64,000 bases of DNA from NCBI RefSeq assembly GCF_004349085.1, contig NZ_SMFM01000001.1:682001-746000 (forward strand), given 5' to 3'. The notes beneath the pieces are model-generated. The model saw only the letters and a program-made list of their open reading frames with translations. It ran no database searches and was not told the DNA's origin. Origin of the DNA: Flavobacterium caseinilyticum. GTDB taxonomy: Bacteria; Bacteroidota; Bacteroidia; Flavobacteriales; Flavobacteriaceae. This document shows positions 34,893-43,840 of the stretch, piece by piece (position 1 is the stretch's first letter; each line of letters starts with the position of its first letter). The position numbers were made by a program, and so were the translations under genes.

Positions 34893-36407
34893 TTATCTTT
34901 TAAGAGAAAAATGTCCTCTTCTTTCAGGACTTACCGCATCAATTTTTAACACATACCAATAATCGGTAGCTGGCATTAATTTTTTATTATAGGTGCCGTC
35001 CCACGATAACTTGCGGCCATCTAGTTTGATTATAAATTTTCCATATCTGTCAAAAATAGTTACCTCTGCTTCGGGAAAAATATCAATTAATCCTTCTATT
35101 TCCCAAAAATCATTATACGAGTCATTGTTTGGGGTGAAAAACGGTGGAATTTTTATGAAAAAAAAGATTTCGCTGTCAGTCCCGCAGGAATTAAAACCTC
35201 GTACATAAGCAGTTTGTAGGCCTCCGCGAACATTGAAAAAAATATTTGAACTTTGATAATTAATACCGTCTACAGAATATTCATAATAAGACTGTGGATT
35301 TTTAACATTAATAATGATATTATTAGTGTTTACCTCAACATTGATGATTTCGGGGAAAGAAATTATTGTCATAGAAGTACTTGTGGCAACATTAATTGGA
35401 GAATCTCCAGGCATTCCGCCATACTCTACAATATATCCCTGTGGATGATAATCAGGATTTATACCGCCTCCTGTATTTGGCAAATCATTCCATGAACCTA
35501 GAATAGCGAGAGGTCCTGGTTTTGTTATATGGGCATAATTTTCACTGCCATCAACATTGTTGGGTTCCCCAGCGTTCCAAAAAGCAAAGTTAGGGGTGGA
35601 GCCATTGCTACGGCCATCCCAGAAAAGAGTTCCTTTTTCTGGTCCGGTTACCCAATACCATTTTCCTTCATTTCCCTCATCACTTCCGCCAATCCATCCG
35701 GCACCCGATGTGAGTTTACCCGCTATAGCGGCTTCCTCTGCATCCGTTATAGTTACTAAGTATCCTTTTCTTCCATAATAAGTCTTTGTTTCAGCAGCTA
35801 TTTTTGCGTCGGTCCAATTTATTAGGTAATCAGAGATAAATTCGTAGTGATGGCCATTACTTGATAAATAGTTAGTCTCGTCTATGACGATTGAAAAAGT
35901 TCGATTACCTGATGGTGCGGCTGTAGAATTGCTAAATTCTACGTCTTTTATGGCACTTACCAAGTCAGTGTATAACGCTTTCGTTCCTGATGCAGAACTG
36001 GATAATTCTAGTTTTCCTGTATCTGCATTCCAATTTGAAGTGATTGCGGGATGAGTGCCCATCAGTCTCAATTGATCTTCTCCATTCACATAACCGGAAG
36101 AGATTTGAATATAAATTGAGCCGATGCCAGTATCGTCAGGATCGGTTATGGTAACATCGGTTACTATTTTCATTGAAGTTCCCGGACAGTAATATTGATT
36201 GCCGCTGGCAATAATAACAGGAGGAGCCTCATTAAGTGATAATCGAGGATTTTCTGTATCAAAATTAGTGCTGAAAGAAGCTATTTTTACTGTTGATTCA
36301 AAATCATTACTTTTTTGTATTGAATTCAAACAAACTGCGGAATAAGATGCCGTTTGAGCTAACAATAAAAACGGAAATATGATTTTCAAAAAATTATAAA
36401 TTTTCAT
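34893..36407 (-). CDS. T9SS-secreted C-type-lectin protein (copy B)
   Basis: This 504-residue product is a paralogue of the protein at 32340. It has a signal peptide, the same N-terminal beta region (YCPGTSMKIVTDVTITDP), a C-type-lectin-like domain (GAGWIGGSDEGNEGKWYWVTGPE, FAFWNAGEPNN, YAHIT) and a C-terminal T9SS type B domain (FFTPNNDSYNDFWEIEGL). It lacks the two Ig-like repeats and PKD-like part of copy A, joining the lectin region to the NPQSYYEYSVDGINYQ segment. It is followed by the intact trmH gene. Confidence 0.92.
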   Translation of the reverse strand: MKIYNFLKIIFPFLLLAQTASYSAVCLNSIQKSNDFESTVKIASFSTNFDTENPRLSLNEAPPVIIASGNQYYCPGTSMKIVTDVTITDPDDTGIGSIYIQISSGYVNGEDQLRLMGTHPAITSNWNADTGKLELSSSASGTKALYTDLVSAIKDVEFSNSTAAPSGNRTFSIVIDETNYLSSNGHHYEFISDYLINWTDAKIAAETKTYYGRKGYLVTITDAEEAAIAGKLTSGAGWIGGSDEGNEGKWYWVTGPEKGTLFWDGRSNGSTPNFAFWNAGEPNNVDGSENYAHITKPGPLAILGSWNDLPNTGGGINPDYHPQGYIVEYGGMPGDSPINVATSTSMTIISFPEIINVEVNTNNIIINVKNPQSYYEYSVDGINYQSSNIFFNVRGGLQTAYVRGFNSCGTDSEIFFFIKIPPFFTPNNDSYNDFWEIEGLIDIFPEAEVTIFDRYGKFIIKLDGRKLSWDGTYNKKLMPATDYWYVLKIDAVSPERRGHFSLKR

Positions 36408-36442
36408 GCTATAAAAGTATAACTATTCTCAGTTAAAAAAAA

Positions 36443-36979
36443 TTATTTTGACCAATTCATTTTTTGAAATAGATCCCAAACTACAATACCTGTGCTTACT
36501 GAAATGTTCAATGAATGTTTTGTGCCTAATTGTGGAATTTCGATACTATTATCACACATTCTAATTGCGTCCTGAGAAACTCCATGCACTTCATTTCCAA
36601 AAATTAAAGCATACTTTTTTCCCTTTTCAACTTCAAAGTCTTGAAGATAAATCGAACTTTCTACTTGTTCGATAGCTAATACAGTTGTATCTGCTTTTTT
36701 TAATTGTTCAATTACATCAATTACATTACTTCTATATTCCCAAGCTACGGTTTCAGTAGCACCAAGAGCTGTCTTATGAATTTCCTTGTTTGGCGGACTC
36801 GCAGTAATTCCACATAAATATATTTTTTCAATCAAAAATGCATCTGCAGTTCGGAATACGGAACCAATGTTATGTAAACTGCGAATGTCATCTAAAACTA
36901 AAATAAGAGGTGTTTTTTTGGATTCTTTAAAGTCCTCAATAGATTTTCTTTCTAGTTCGCTGTTTTCTAATTTTCTCAT
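36443..36979 (-). CDS. SpoU/TrmH-family RNA 2'-O-methyltransferase
   Basis: This 178-residue enzyme of the SPOUT class uses SAM for ribose methylation of RNA. Motifs: LVLDDIRSLHNIGSVFRTAD at about 26-45, the middle motif IFGNEVHGVS, and the trefoil-knot motif IEIPQLGTKHSLNISVSTG. It is small, lacking the N-terminal extension of rRNA-specific members; the target (tRNA or rRNA) is not clear. A truncated copy lies at 34552. Confidence 0.92.
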   Translation of the reverse strand: MRKLENSELERKSIEDFKESKKTPLILVLDDIRSLHNIGSVFRTADAFLIEKIYLCGITASPPNKEIHKTALGATETVAWEYRSNVIDVIEQLKKADTTVLAIEQVESSIYLQDFEVEKGKKYALIFGNEVHGVSQDAIRMCDNSIEIPQLGTKHSLNISVSTGIVVWDLFQKMNWSK

Positions 36980-36998
36980 ATTTTGTTAATTGTTCAAA

Positions 36999-37032
36999 AA
37001 AAAAGCTTCCAAAGTGAATGGAAGCTTTTTTT
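36999..37032 (-). terminator. Terminator of the DUF1573 gene
   Basis: AAAAAGCTTCCA and TGGAAGCTTTTT form a 12-bp stem with a short loop and a T-run on the minus strand, about 20 nt after the DUF1573 stop. Confidence 0.85.
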
Positions 37033-37049
37033 CTTATATCAGTTTAAAA

Positions 37050-37496
37050 CTAGCTTTTTGAAGCTTCAGCGGCTAAAACATTTCCTTTTATTGTCAATGT
37101 TTTATTTGGTGTAGCTGCATTAGTGGTTAAAGTCACTGTTTTTGTGAAAGCTTGCCCTGCTCTTGAAGTATCATATTTTACTCCAATAACCCCTTTTGCG
37201 CCTGGAGCAATTGGTTCTTTAGGATACGTTGGAACCGTGCATCCGCATGAACCTTGAGCACTAGTTATGATTAATGGTTTATTTCCATTATTAGTAAAAA
37301 CAAATTCACGTTTCCCATCAGAGTTATAGGCAACAGTCCCATAATCAATTGTTTCAGTTACAAAAATCATTCCAGCACCATTTACTTTTGCAGTACTTAG
37401 TTTAGCTGTAGTTTTTACTTTTTTTGTAGTTTCTTGTGCATTAGAAGTAGCAACTCCCAAAACAACTAGCATAGCTAGAGTAATTATTTTTTTCAT
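37050..37496 (-). CDS. DUF1573 periplasmic protein
   Basis: This 148-residue protein has a signal peptide (cleavage near SNAQ, residue 20) and an Ig-like beta-sandwich of the DUF1573 type: FVTETIDYGTVAYNSDGKREF, ...LIITSAQGSCGCTVPTYPKEPIAPGAKGVIGV. The Gly/Cys-rich SCGCTVP motif is the family hallmark. Function unknown; abundant in Bacteroidota envelopes. Probably monocistronic. Confidence 0.88.
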   Translation of the reverse strand: MKKIITLAMLVVLGVATSNAQETTKKVKTTAKLSTAKVNGAGMIFVTETIDYGTVAYNSDGKREFVFTNNGNKPLIITSAQGSCGCTVPTYPKEPIAPGAKGVIGVKYDTSRAGQAFTKTVTLTTNAATPNKTLTIKGNVLAAEASKS

Positions 37497-37653
37497 GTCT
37501 ATTTCTATTTATATGTGTTTACAAATTTATATAAAAAATAGAAACTAGTCTAGAAAATTTTCTTAAATAATGCTTAATTTTTTGAAGTATGTACTTATTT
37601 ATTTTAAAATCTATAAATTCGCTGATATTTTTCATTTTTTAATAATAAGACCA

Positions 37654-40260
37654 TTGGCATCTACAGATAAAATAGTTAAGGAGACACCGTTAATGAAACA
37701 ATACAATGAGATCAAAAGGAAGTATCCGGATGCCTGTTTGTTGTTTCGTGTTGGCGATTTTTATGAGACATTTGGAGAAGACGCTGTTCGTGCTTCTAAA
37801 ATATTAGGAATTGTGTTAACCAAGCGTGGAGCGGGTTCTGAGACAGAAACTGCCCTTGCCGGTTTTCCGCATCATTCCTTGAATACGTATTTGCCTAAAT
37901 TAGTCAAAGCAGGTCTTCGTGTGGCAATTTGTGACCAGCTTGAAGATCCAAAAATGACTAAAACCATCGTAAAGCGTGGTGTTACGGAACTAGTAACTCC
38001 GGGGGTTTCTATGAATGATGAGGTGTTGAATTCTAAAACTAATAATTTCTTGGCTTCCATTTATTTTGCCAATAAATCTATAGGAATTTCCTTTCTCGAT
38101 GTTTCTACAGGAGAATTTTTAACAGCACAAGGAAACGCCGAATATATTGATAAATTGTTGCAGAATTTTAATCCAAGTGAAGTTCTGATTCCCAAAAATA
38201 ATAAGAGTGATTTCCGAGAAATTTTCGGGGACGATTATCATAGTTTTTATCTGGAAGATTGGATTTACCAAGAAGATTACGCATTTGAAACCCTGACCAA
38301 GCATTTTCAGACAATTTCCCTGAAAGGTTTTGGAATCGAAGAATTGAAAGAAGGAATTATCGCTTCGGGAGCCATTTTATATTATTTATCCGAAACACAG
38401 CATAATAAAGTACAGCATATCACAGCGATTCAGCGCATTGCAGAAGATGCTTACGTATGGATGGACCGATTCACCATTCGCAACCTTGAATTATACCACA
38501 GTTATAATCCAAACGCGGTGACGCTGCTGGACGTGATTGATAAAACGCTTTCGCCAATGGGCGGTCGTTTGCTGAAACGTTGGTTGGCGTTACCATTAAA
38601 AGACAGCCATAAAATTCAAAGTCGGCACCAAGTGGTTTCTTATTTAAAAGAAAATCAAAGTGTTTTAAAAAATATTCAGAATCAAATCAAGCAAATTTCT
38701 GATTTGGAACGCTTGATTTCGAAAATTGCAGCCGGAAAAGTATCGCCTCGAGAAGTAGTTTATCTGAAAGAATCGTTGGATGCTATTATTCCAATAAAAA
38801 CCTTGGCGTTAGAAAGTCCTCAAGAAGCCGTAAAAGTAATTGGAGACAGTTTACACAGTTGCGAATTGCTGCGGGAGAAAATCAAAACCGTTTTAAATCA
38901 AGATGCGCCTGTGGCTATTGCCAAAGGAAATGCGATTGCTAAGGGAATCAATGCCGAATTAGATGAATTACGGGCAATATCAACTTCTGGAAAAGAATTT
39001 TTGGAAGGAATCGAAAAACGAGAATCACAACTAACGGGGATCTCCTCTTTGAAAATTTCCTTTAATAACGTTTTTGGATATTACATTGAAGTTAGGAACC
39101 TGCACAAGGATAAAGTTCCTACGGAATGGATTCGGAAGCAAACTTTGGTAAATGCGGAACGTTATATTACCGAAGAATTAAAAGAATACGAAACGAAAAT
39201 CCTGGGTGCTGAAGAGAAAATTCATAAAATAGAAGTAGAATTGTTCGAACAATTAGTCAGTTGGATTTCTACGTATATCAAGCCGGTTCAGATGAATGCT
39301 AATCTGGTGGCGCAACTGGATTGTTTATGTTCATTCACTCAATTGGCTATCGAAAATAAATACGTTTGTCCTGAACTTGACGAAACATTCGAACTGGAAA
39401 TCAAAAACGGAAGACATCCTGTTATCGAAAAACAATTGCCGGTTGGCATGCCTTATATTGCCAATGATGTTTTCTTAGATAGAGAAACGCAGCAATTAAT
39501 TATGATTACGGGTCCAAATATGTCCGGAAAGTCAGCTATTTTGCGTCAAACAGCTTTGATTGTGCTATTGTGTCAAATGGGAAGTTTTGTTCCGGCAGAC
39601 AGCGTGAGAATGGGAATTGTGGATAAAATATTCACCAGAGTAGGAGCAAGTGATAATATTTCGATGGGCGAATCTACTTTTATGGTCGAAATGAACGAAA
39701 CAGCATCTATATTAAATAATATTTCTGATAGAAGTTTAGTGCTTTTAGACGAAATTGGAAGAGGAACGAGCACATATGACGGAATCTCCATCGCATGGGC
39801 CATTGCAGAATTCTTGCACGAACATCCCTCAAAACCGAAGACATTGTTCGCTACGCATTATCATGAGCTCAATGAAATGAGTCAATCGTTGCCTAGAATT
39901 CAGAATTACAATGTGGCTGTCAAAGAATTGAAAGATACTGTGCTTTTTATTCGAAAATTGGTCAAAGGAGGAAGTGCGCATAGTTTTGGAATACACGTAG
40001 CGAAAATGGCCGGAATGCCTCAGATTGTAATTTTGAAAGCACAGAAACTTTTAAAGAAGTTAGAAAAAAATCATTCTAGCGATGCGCTGAACGGAATTAA
40101 AGCTGCAAAGGATGAATTGCAAATGAGCTTCTTTAATCTGGATGATCCATTATTGGAAGAAATCAAGGAAGAGATTTTGAATCTGGATATAAATACCATT
40201 ACGCCTATGGAAGCACTGATGAAATTGAATGAAATTAAAAGAATGTTGACCAGAAAATAA
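37654..40260 (+). CDS. mutS: DNA mismatch repair protein MutS
   Basis: ATP-dependent recognition of mismatches. The core begins KIVKETPLMKQYNEIKRKYPDACLLFRVGDFYETFGEDA with the mismatch-contacting Phe-x-Glu (FYETFG). Walker A GPNMSGKSAI is present at about residue 615 of a 868-residue protein, with DEIGRGTSTYDG (Walker B/signature) and ATHYHEL. I start at TTG 37654 (MASTDK-like start typical of flavobacteria). An in-frame ATG at 37570 would add 28 hydrophobic residues unlike MutS. The exact start is uncertain. Confidence 0.96.
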   Translation: MASTDKIVKETPLMKQYNEIKRKYPDACLLFRVGDFYETFGEDAVRASKILGIVLTKRGAGSETETALAGFPHHSLNTYLPKLVKAGLRVAICDQLEDPKMTKTIVKRGVTELVTPGVSMNDEVLNSKTNNFLASIYFANKSIGISFLDVSTGEFLTAQGNAEYIDKLLQNFNPSEVLIPKNNKSDFREIFGDDYHSFYLEDWIYQEDYAFETLTKHFQTISLKGFGIEELKEGIIASGAILYYLSETQHNKVQHITAIQRIAEDAYVWMDRFTIRNLELYHSYNPNAVTLLDVIDKTLSPMGGRLLKRWLALPLKDSHKIQSRHQVVSYLKENQSVLKNIQNQIKQISDLERLISKIAAGKVSPREVVYLKESLDAIIPIKTLALESPQEAVKVIGDSLHSCELLREKIKTVLNQDAPVAIAKGNAIAKGINAELDELRAISTSGKEFLEGIEKRESQLTGISSLKISFNNVFGYYIEVRNLHKDKVPTEWIRKQTLVNAERYITEELKEYETKILGAEEKIHKIEVELFEQLVSWISTYIKPVQMNANLVAQLDCLCSFTQLAIENKYVCPELDETFELEIKNGRHPVIEKQLPVGMPYIANDVFLDRETQQLIMITGPNMSGKSAILRQTALIVLLCQMGSFVPADSVRMGIVDKIFTRVGASDNISMGESTFMVEMNETASILNNISDRSLVLLDEIGRGTSTYDGISIAWAIAEFLHEHPSKPKTLFATHYHELNEMSQSLPRIQNYNVAVKELKDTVLFIRKLVKGGSAHSFGIHVAKMAGMPQIVILKAQKLLKKLEKNHSSDALNGIKAAKDELQMSFFNLDDPLLEEIKEEILNLDINTITPMEALMKLNEIKRMLTRK

Positions 40261-40329
40261 TTTATTATGTTTTAAAGCGGAGGTTATCAGAACATTAACT
40301 TTAATCTTTGATTTTTTTATAAAAAAGGC

Positions 40330-40359
40330 TTGTATTATTCAATAAATGTCCTAAATTTG
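40330..40359 (+). promoter_or_regulatory. Promoter of the tRNA-Gly / tRNA-Leu pair
   Basis: TTG at 40330-40332, a 19-nt spacer and TAAATTTG at 40352-40359 fit the Bacteroidota consensus, 49 nt upstream of tRNA-Gly. Confidence 0.75.
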
Positions 40360-40408
40360 CATCCGCAATACAGAACAAGTATCGCGGTTCTTTCTAAGAA
40401 TTGAAAAT

Positions 40409-40484
40409 GCGAAAATAGCTCAGTTGGTAGAGCGCGACCTTGCCAAGGTCGAGGTCGCGGGTTCGAGCCCCGTTTTTCGCTCCA
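40409..40484 (+). tRNA. tRNA-Gly (anticodon GCC)
   Basis: The 76-nt sequence forms a cloverleaf with acceptor stem GCGAAAA/TTTTCGC, anticodon stem CGACC/GGTCG around TTGCCAA (anticodon GCC), T loop TTCGAGC, and an encoded CCA end. Confidence 0.97.
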
Positions 40485-40496
40485 ACACCACATAAT

Positions 40497-40582
40497 GCTC
40501 GGATGGTGAAATTGGTAGACACGCTGGACTTAAAATCCAGTGAACAGCAATGTTCGTGCGGGTTCAAGTCCCGCTCTGAGTA
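40497..40582 (+). tRNA. tRNA-Leu (anticodon TAA)
   Basis: This class II tRNA has a long variable arm (TGAACAGCAATGTTCGT region). The acceptor stem GCTCGGA pairs with TCTGAGT through G-U pairs, and the anticodon stem CTGGA/TCCAG carries the loop CTTAAAA (anticodon TAA). It follows tRNA-Gly by 12 nt. Confidence 0.95.
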
Positions 40583-40584
40583 CT

Positions 40585-40618
40585 AAAAAAGCTTCAAACT
40601 ATGTTTGGAGCTTTTTTT
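40585..40618 (+). terminator. Terminator after the tRNA pair
   Basis: AAAAAGCT-CAAAC pairs with GTTTG-AGCTTTTT around a 3-nt loop and is followed by Ts, directly after tRNA-Leu. Confidence 0.85.
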
Positions 40619-40686
40619 ATTTACGGGAATTTTTATCTGATAATAAAGAGGTTTTTACAGAAGCGAATTCTAAACTCCACGTTGAA

Positions 40687-40714
40687 AATCTAAAATCTGC
40701 AATCTAAAATCTAA
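40687..40714 (+). repeat. Four 7-nt tandem repeats before the DUF1508 gene
   Basis: AATCTAA, AATCTGC, AATCTAA, AATCTAA end to end, followed by AATTTC and then the ATG at 40721. It is the fourth example in the window of period-7 repeats that abut a start codon. Confidence 0.85.
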
Positions 40715-40720
40715 AATTTC

Positions 40721-41068
40721 ATGGGTGCTTTTGTAATTAGTAAAAGATATAATGACGAATACAAATTTGTTTTTACTTCCAGAAAGGGAAAGGTTGTTTT
40801 TACAAGCTTAAGTTATGAACTGAAGTTTGAGTGTGAAGACGATATTGAAAGGTTCAAAGAAAATATGGAATCGGCTAGCTTTTTAAAATTCAAGTCTTCT
40901 AGTGGGAAGTTCTATTTTAAATTAATGTTAGCAGGCAACCATTTTGCAACAAGCAGAAAATATACTACTTCGTTGCGTTTGCAAAAAGGAATTGATGAAA
41001 TTGTACGCTTTGGAGTACTATCGGAAACATTAGACTTTTCAGTTAATGATTTTGTTTTTATAGATTGA
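40721..41068 (+). CDS. DUF1508 (YegP-like) small protein
   Basis: This 115-residue cytosolic protein starts MGAFVISKRYNDEYKFVFTSRKGKVVFTS, the DUF1508 'YegP' pattern, and has a second, weaker repeat of the same fold at about 60-110 (KFKSSSGKFYFKLMLAGNHFATSRKYTT). Function unknown. It sits after the tRNA pair with its own upstream tandem repeat, so it may be a separate transcript. A terminator follows. Confidence 0.85.
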   Translation: MGAFVISKRYNDEYKFVFTSRKGKVVFTSLSYELKFECEDDIERFKENMESASFLKFKSSSGKFYFKLMLAGNHFATSRKYTTSLRLQKGIDEIVRFGVLSETLDFSVNDFVFID

Positions 41069-41089
41069 TTTTTATATAAATGAAGACAT

Positions 41090-41130
41090 AAAAAAGAGAG
41101 TCTCGGCTAATTGGTGAGAATCTCTTTTTT
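41090..41130 (+). terminator. Terminator after the DUF1508 gene
   Basis: AAAAAAGAGA-TCTC pairs with GAGA-TCTCTTTTTT around the loop GGCTAATTGGT and ends in Ts. Confidence 0.8.
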
Positions 41131-41209
41131 GTTTTATAACATAAAGCCAACATAGCTTTGCAGTAAATAACCCAAATTAATTGAAATGACGTAAAAAATA
41201 AAAACAAAA

Positions 41210-41240
41210 AAAAAGCTACGCAATGCGTAGCTTGTTTTTT
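41210..41240 (-). terminator. Terminator of the small lipoprotein gene
   Basis: AGCTACGCA and TGCGTAGCT form a 9-bp stem with a 1-nt centre, flanked by A/T runs on both sides, 18 nt after the stop of the minus-strand lipoprotein gene. Confidence 0.75.
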
Positions 41241-41257
41241 TTCTGTAATTTTAAAAA

Positions 41258-41449
41258 TTACTTAACTTCTGGAGTAACAGCAGTTGTGTCAGTAACAGTA
41301 ATTGTAGAGTCAGTAACTACAGCAACAGTGTCAAGAACTACAGCAGTAGTGTCTACAGATACAGTGTCTTCAGCAGGAGCGTCAGCTTTTTTACATGATA
41401 CAACAGTTAATACAGCAACAGCAGCTAAACTTAAAAATACTTTTTTCAT
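41258..41449 (-). CDS. Small Thr/Val/Asp-rich lipoprotein
   Basis: This 63-residue product has a lipobox (VVSC, Cys19), mature start KKADAPAEDT, and a repetitive DTxxVxxDT tail. The low-complexity repeated VDTTAVVLDTVAVVTDST is typical of short flavobacterial envelope lipoproteins with no known function. A start at 41449 and a terminator downstream support it as a real monocistronic gene. Confidence 0.75.
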   Translation of the reverse strand: MKKVFLSLAAVAVLTVVSCKKADAPAEDTVSVDTTAVVLDTVAVVTDSTITVTDTTAVTPEVK

Positions 41450-41642
41450 CTTAATTTAATATAAAAGGTTAATTATTAATTCGTGGCAAAGATATAAATT
41501 TTTTAATATGTAAAATATTTTTTTATTTTTTTTTTAAAAAATAATATTTTTTGACAACGACGAAACAAATTACAATTATTATGCCAGTAAAGCCAAAGAG
41601 TTAATTAATGTCTGATGTCATTGTCAAGTTCTTTGTTTTGGG

Positions 41643-43817
41643 CTATTTTTGCTTTAATGTTTTCTTTTTCAGTGATTTACTTTTCTTAGGATGAACTAAT
41701 TTTAGCTCATTTATCAGGTTCGTAGCGCCTGCATATTTATCCATAATAAACAAAATATAGCGCACATCTACCATAATATTTCTGCAAATGCTTGGATCGT
41801 AATAGATATCACTCATTGTTCCTTCCCAAACTCTGTCAAAATTAAGTCCAATTAAGTTTCCGTTAGCGTCAATTGCCGGACTTCCGGAATTGCCTCCTGT
41901 AGTATGATTAGTTCCAATAAAGCAAACTGGCATTTTGCCATTTTCGCCATACTGTCCGTAATCTTTGGCGTTGTATAAGTCCACTAATTTTTTAGGAACA
42001 TCAAATTCATAATCTCCCGGGATATATTTTTCCATAACACCGTCTAAATAGGTTATTGGAGAATAGATCGTAGCATCTTTAGGTTCGTATCCTTGCACTT
42101 TTCCGTACGTTACCCGCAAAGTACTGTTGGCATCAGGAAATATGCGACTTTCTGTATTCAATTCCAATTGGGCTTTCATATAGGTGCGCTGCAATGCAGT
42201 TATCTTTAAGTTGATTTCGTCGTATTTTGGCGCAACTTCTTTCGAATATATATCGGCTAATTCTTTTACCAAAATGAATCCCGGATCATTATTTAAATTC
42301 GTTAAAACAGTTCGGGTATCACCTGACAGCAATTGTTTTAGGCCAGCATAATTCTGAAGTTTGGATTTGGTGTATATTTCCGAAGCCAAATTTTTAGCGT
42401 TTACGTTTGACAAACTTTTCGGTAAAAACTGTTTTGGAGCTTTTGTCGCATATAATTCAATCAGTTGCTCAAAAACTTTCTCATCAACAGTTGCATTGAA
42501 ATTTTTATAAAAATCAGCCAATCCCGTTATTAAATTGTTTTTTCTGTCGGTGAAAGACTGTTCTCCTTTGGTTTTATAAACTTGTTCCAATTGGTACAAT
42601 TTGTAACCCGTACTAAGCAATTCGGTATTGCGCAACACCACTTCCGTGAAATATTCTCTTGCTACCGCATAGGGAGCGATTTCTTCATAGTTTTTGTCAA
42701 AATCAGCCAACAGCGTTCCATACTCTTTTTCTTTGCCCGCTTTTATTATTTTTTGCTGAAAAGCTTTTTCAGTTTCTCTTTTTACGGCAACAGCATTTGA
42801 TTTTTTTAATCCTTGCGTTTCGCCAATCCATTTTTTCCAATAATTTGCAATACTAGCATATTTTGAAGCATATTGAATTTTAATCGCATTGTCTTTACGC
42901 ATAAACCCATCGGCAACTTTCAATGCTTTGTCTCTGATTTCAATTTTTGCAGGATTCAGTTCGTTTACAATTTGTTCAATCGCAATCGAAGGCAAATATT
43001 CATTTGTCTTTCCCGGGTATCCAAATACCAATGTAAAATCATCTTCGGCTACTCCATCTAATGAAATCGGCAAGAAATGCTTCGGAGTGTAAGGCACGTT
43101 GTCTTTTGAATAAGCAGCCGGACGATTGTTTTTGTCAGCATAAATTCTAAACAAAGAAAAATCTCCAGTATGACGCGGCCAAACCCAGTTGTCAGTATCA
43201 GAACCGAATTTCCCAATAGAGGAAGGCGGAGCGCCTACTAAACGTACATCAGTAAAGGTTTCCGTTACAAATAGCATGTATTGATTGCCTTCGTAAAAGG
43301 TGCGAATTTTGTTTTCCTGCCAACTTTCCTTTGGCAATGAACTTGATAATGCTGAAATATTTTCTTGAATTTTCTTTTGCTTTTCGGCTTCGTTGCTCAT
43401 GGTAGCCGTTCCTTCCAGAACCATAGTGGTTACATCTTCAATTTTCACCATAAAAGTAACAGTCAAACCTTCATTTGGCAGTTCTTCTTCCATTTTGTAA
43501 GCCCAAAATCCGTCGGTCAGGTAATCATTGTCAACGGTGGAATGTGATTGAATTTGTGAAAATCCGCAATGATGATTGGTCAGGATCAGTCCCTTTGGGG
43601 AAATAACTTCAGCGGTACAACCTCCGTTAAAATGCGGAACTGCATCTTTCATGCTCGACTGATTTACATCATAAATGTCTTTTACGGACATTTTCATGCC
43701 CAGATTTTTCATTTCGGTTTCATTCATTCCTTTCAACAGTGAAGGAATCCACATGCCGCCTTGCTGGGCTTGCGTCTGAATGACAAATAGTAATAAGAAT
43801 AATTTTAAGAATTTCAT
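41643..43817 (-). CDS. S46 dipeptidyl peptidase (DPP7/DPP11 type)
   Basis: This 724-residue protein has a signal peptide (1-18) and the S46 family catalytic set: LTNHHCGF (His82/83), and GGNSGSPAID with Ser at about 644. The specificity region NFDRVWEGTMSDIYYDP has Arg in the position where DPP11-type enzymes hold an Arg (preferring Asp/Glu at P1) instead of the Gly of DPP7; this is my reading and needs a proper alignment. It is probably periplasmic and cleaves dipeptides for amino acid catabolism. Confidence 0.92.
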   Translation of the reverse strand: MKFLKLFLLLFVIQTQAQQGGMWIPSLLKGMNETEMKNLGMKMSVKDIYDVNQSSMKDAVPHFNGGCTAEVISPKGLILTNHHCGFSQIQSHSTVDNDYLTDGFWAYKMEEELPNEGLTVTFMVKIEDVTTMVLEGTATMSNEAEKQKKIQENISALSSSLPKESWQENKIRTFYEGNQYMLFVTETFTDVRLVGAPPSSIGKFGSDTDNWVWPRHTGDFSLFRIYADKNNRPAAYSKDNVPYTPKHFLPISLDGVAEDDFTLVFGYPGKTNEYLPSIAIEQIVNELNPAKIEIRDKALKVADGFMRKDNAIKIQYASKYASIANYWKKWIGETQGLKKSNAVAVKRETEKAFQQKIIKAGKEKEYGTLLADFDKNYEEIAPYAVAREYFTEVVLRNTELLSTGYKLYQLEQVYKTKGEQSFTDRKNNLITGLADFYKNFNATVDEKVFEQLIELYATKAPKQFLPKSLSNVNAKNLASEIYTKSKLQNYAGLKQLLSGDTRTVLTNLNNDPGFILVKELADIYSKEVAPKYDEINLKITALQRTYMKAQLELNTESRIFPDANSTLRVTYGKVQGYEPKDATIYSPITYLDGVMEKYIPGDYEFDVPKKLVDLYNAKDYGQYGENGKMPVCFIGTNHTTGGNSGSPAIDANGNLIGLNFDRVWEGTMSDIYYDPSICRNIMVDVRYILFIMDKYAGATNLINELKLVHPKKSKSLKKKTLKQK

Positions 43818-43840
43818 GGTATTAAATTTAGAGTGTAATT

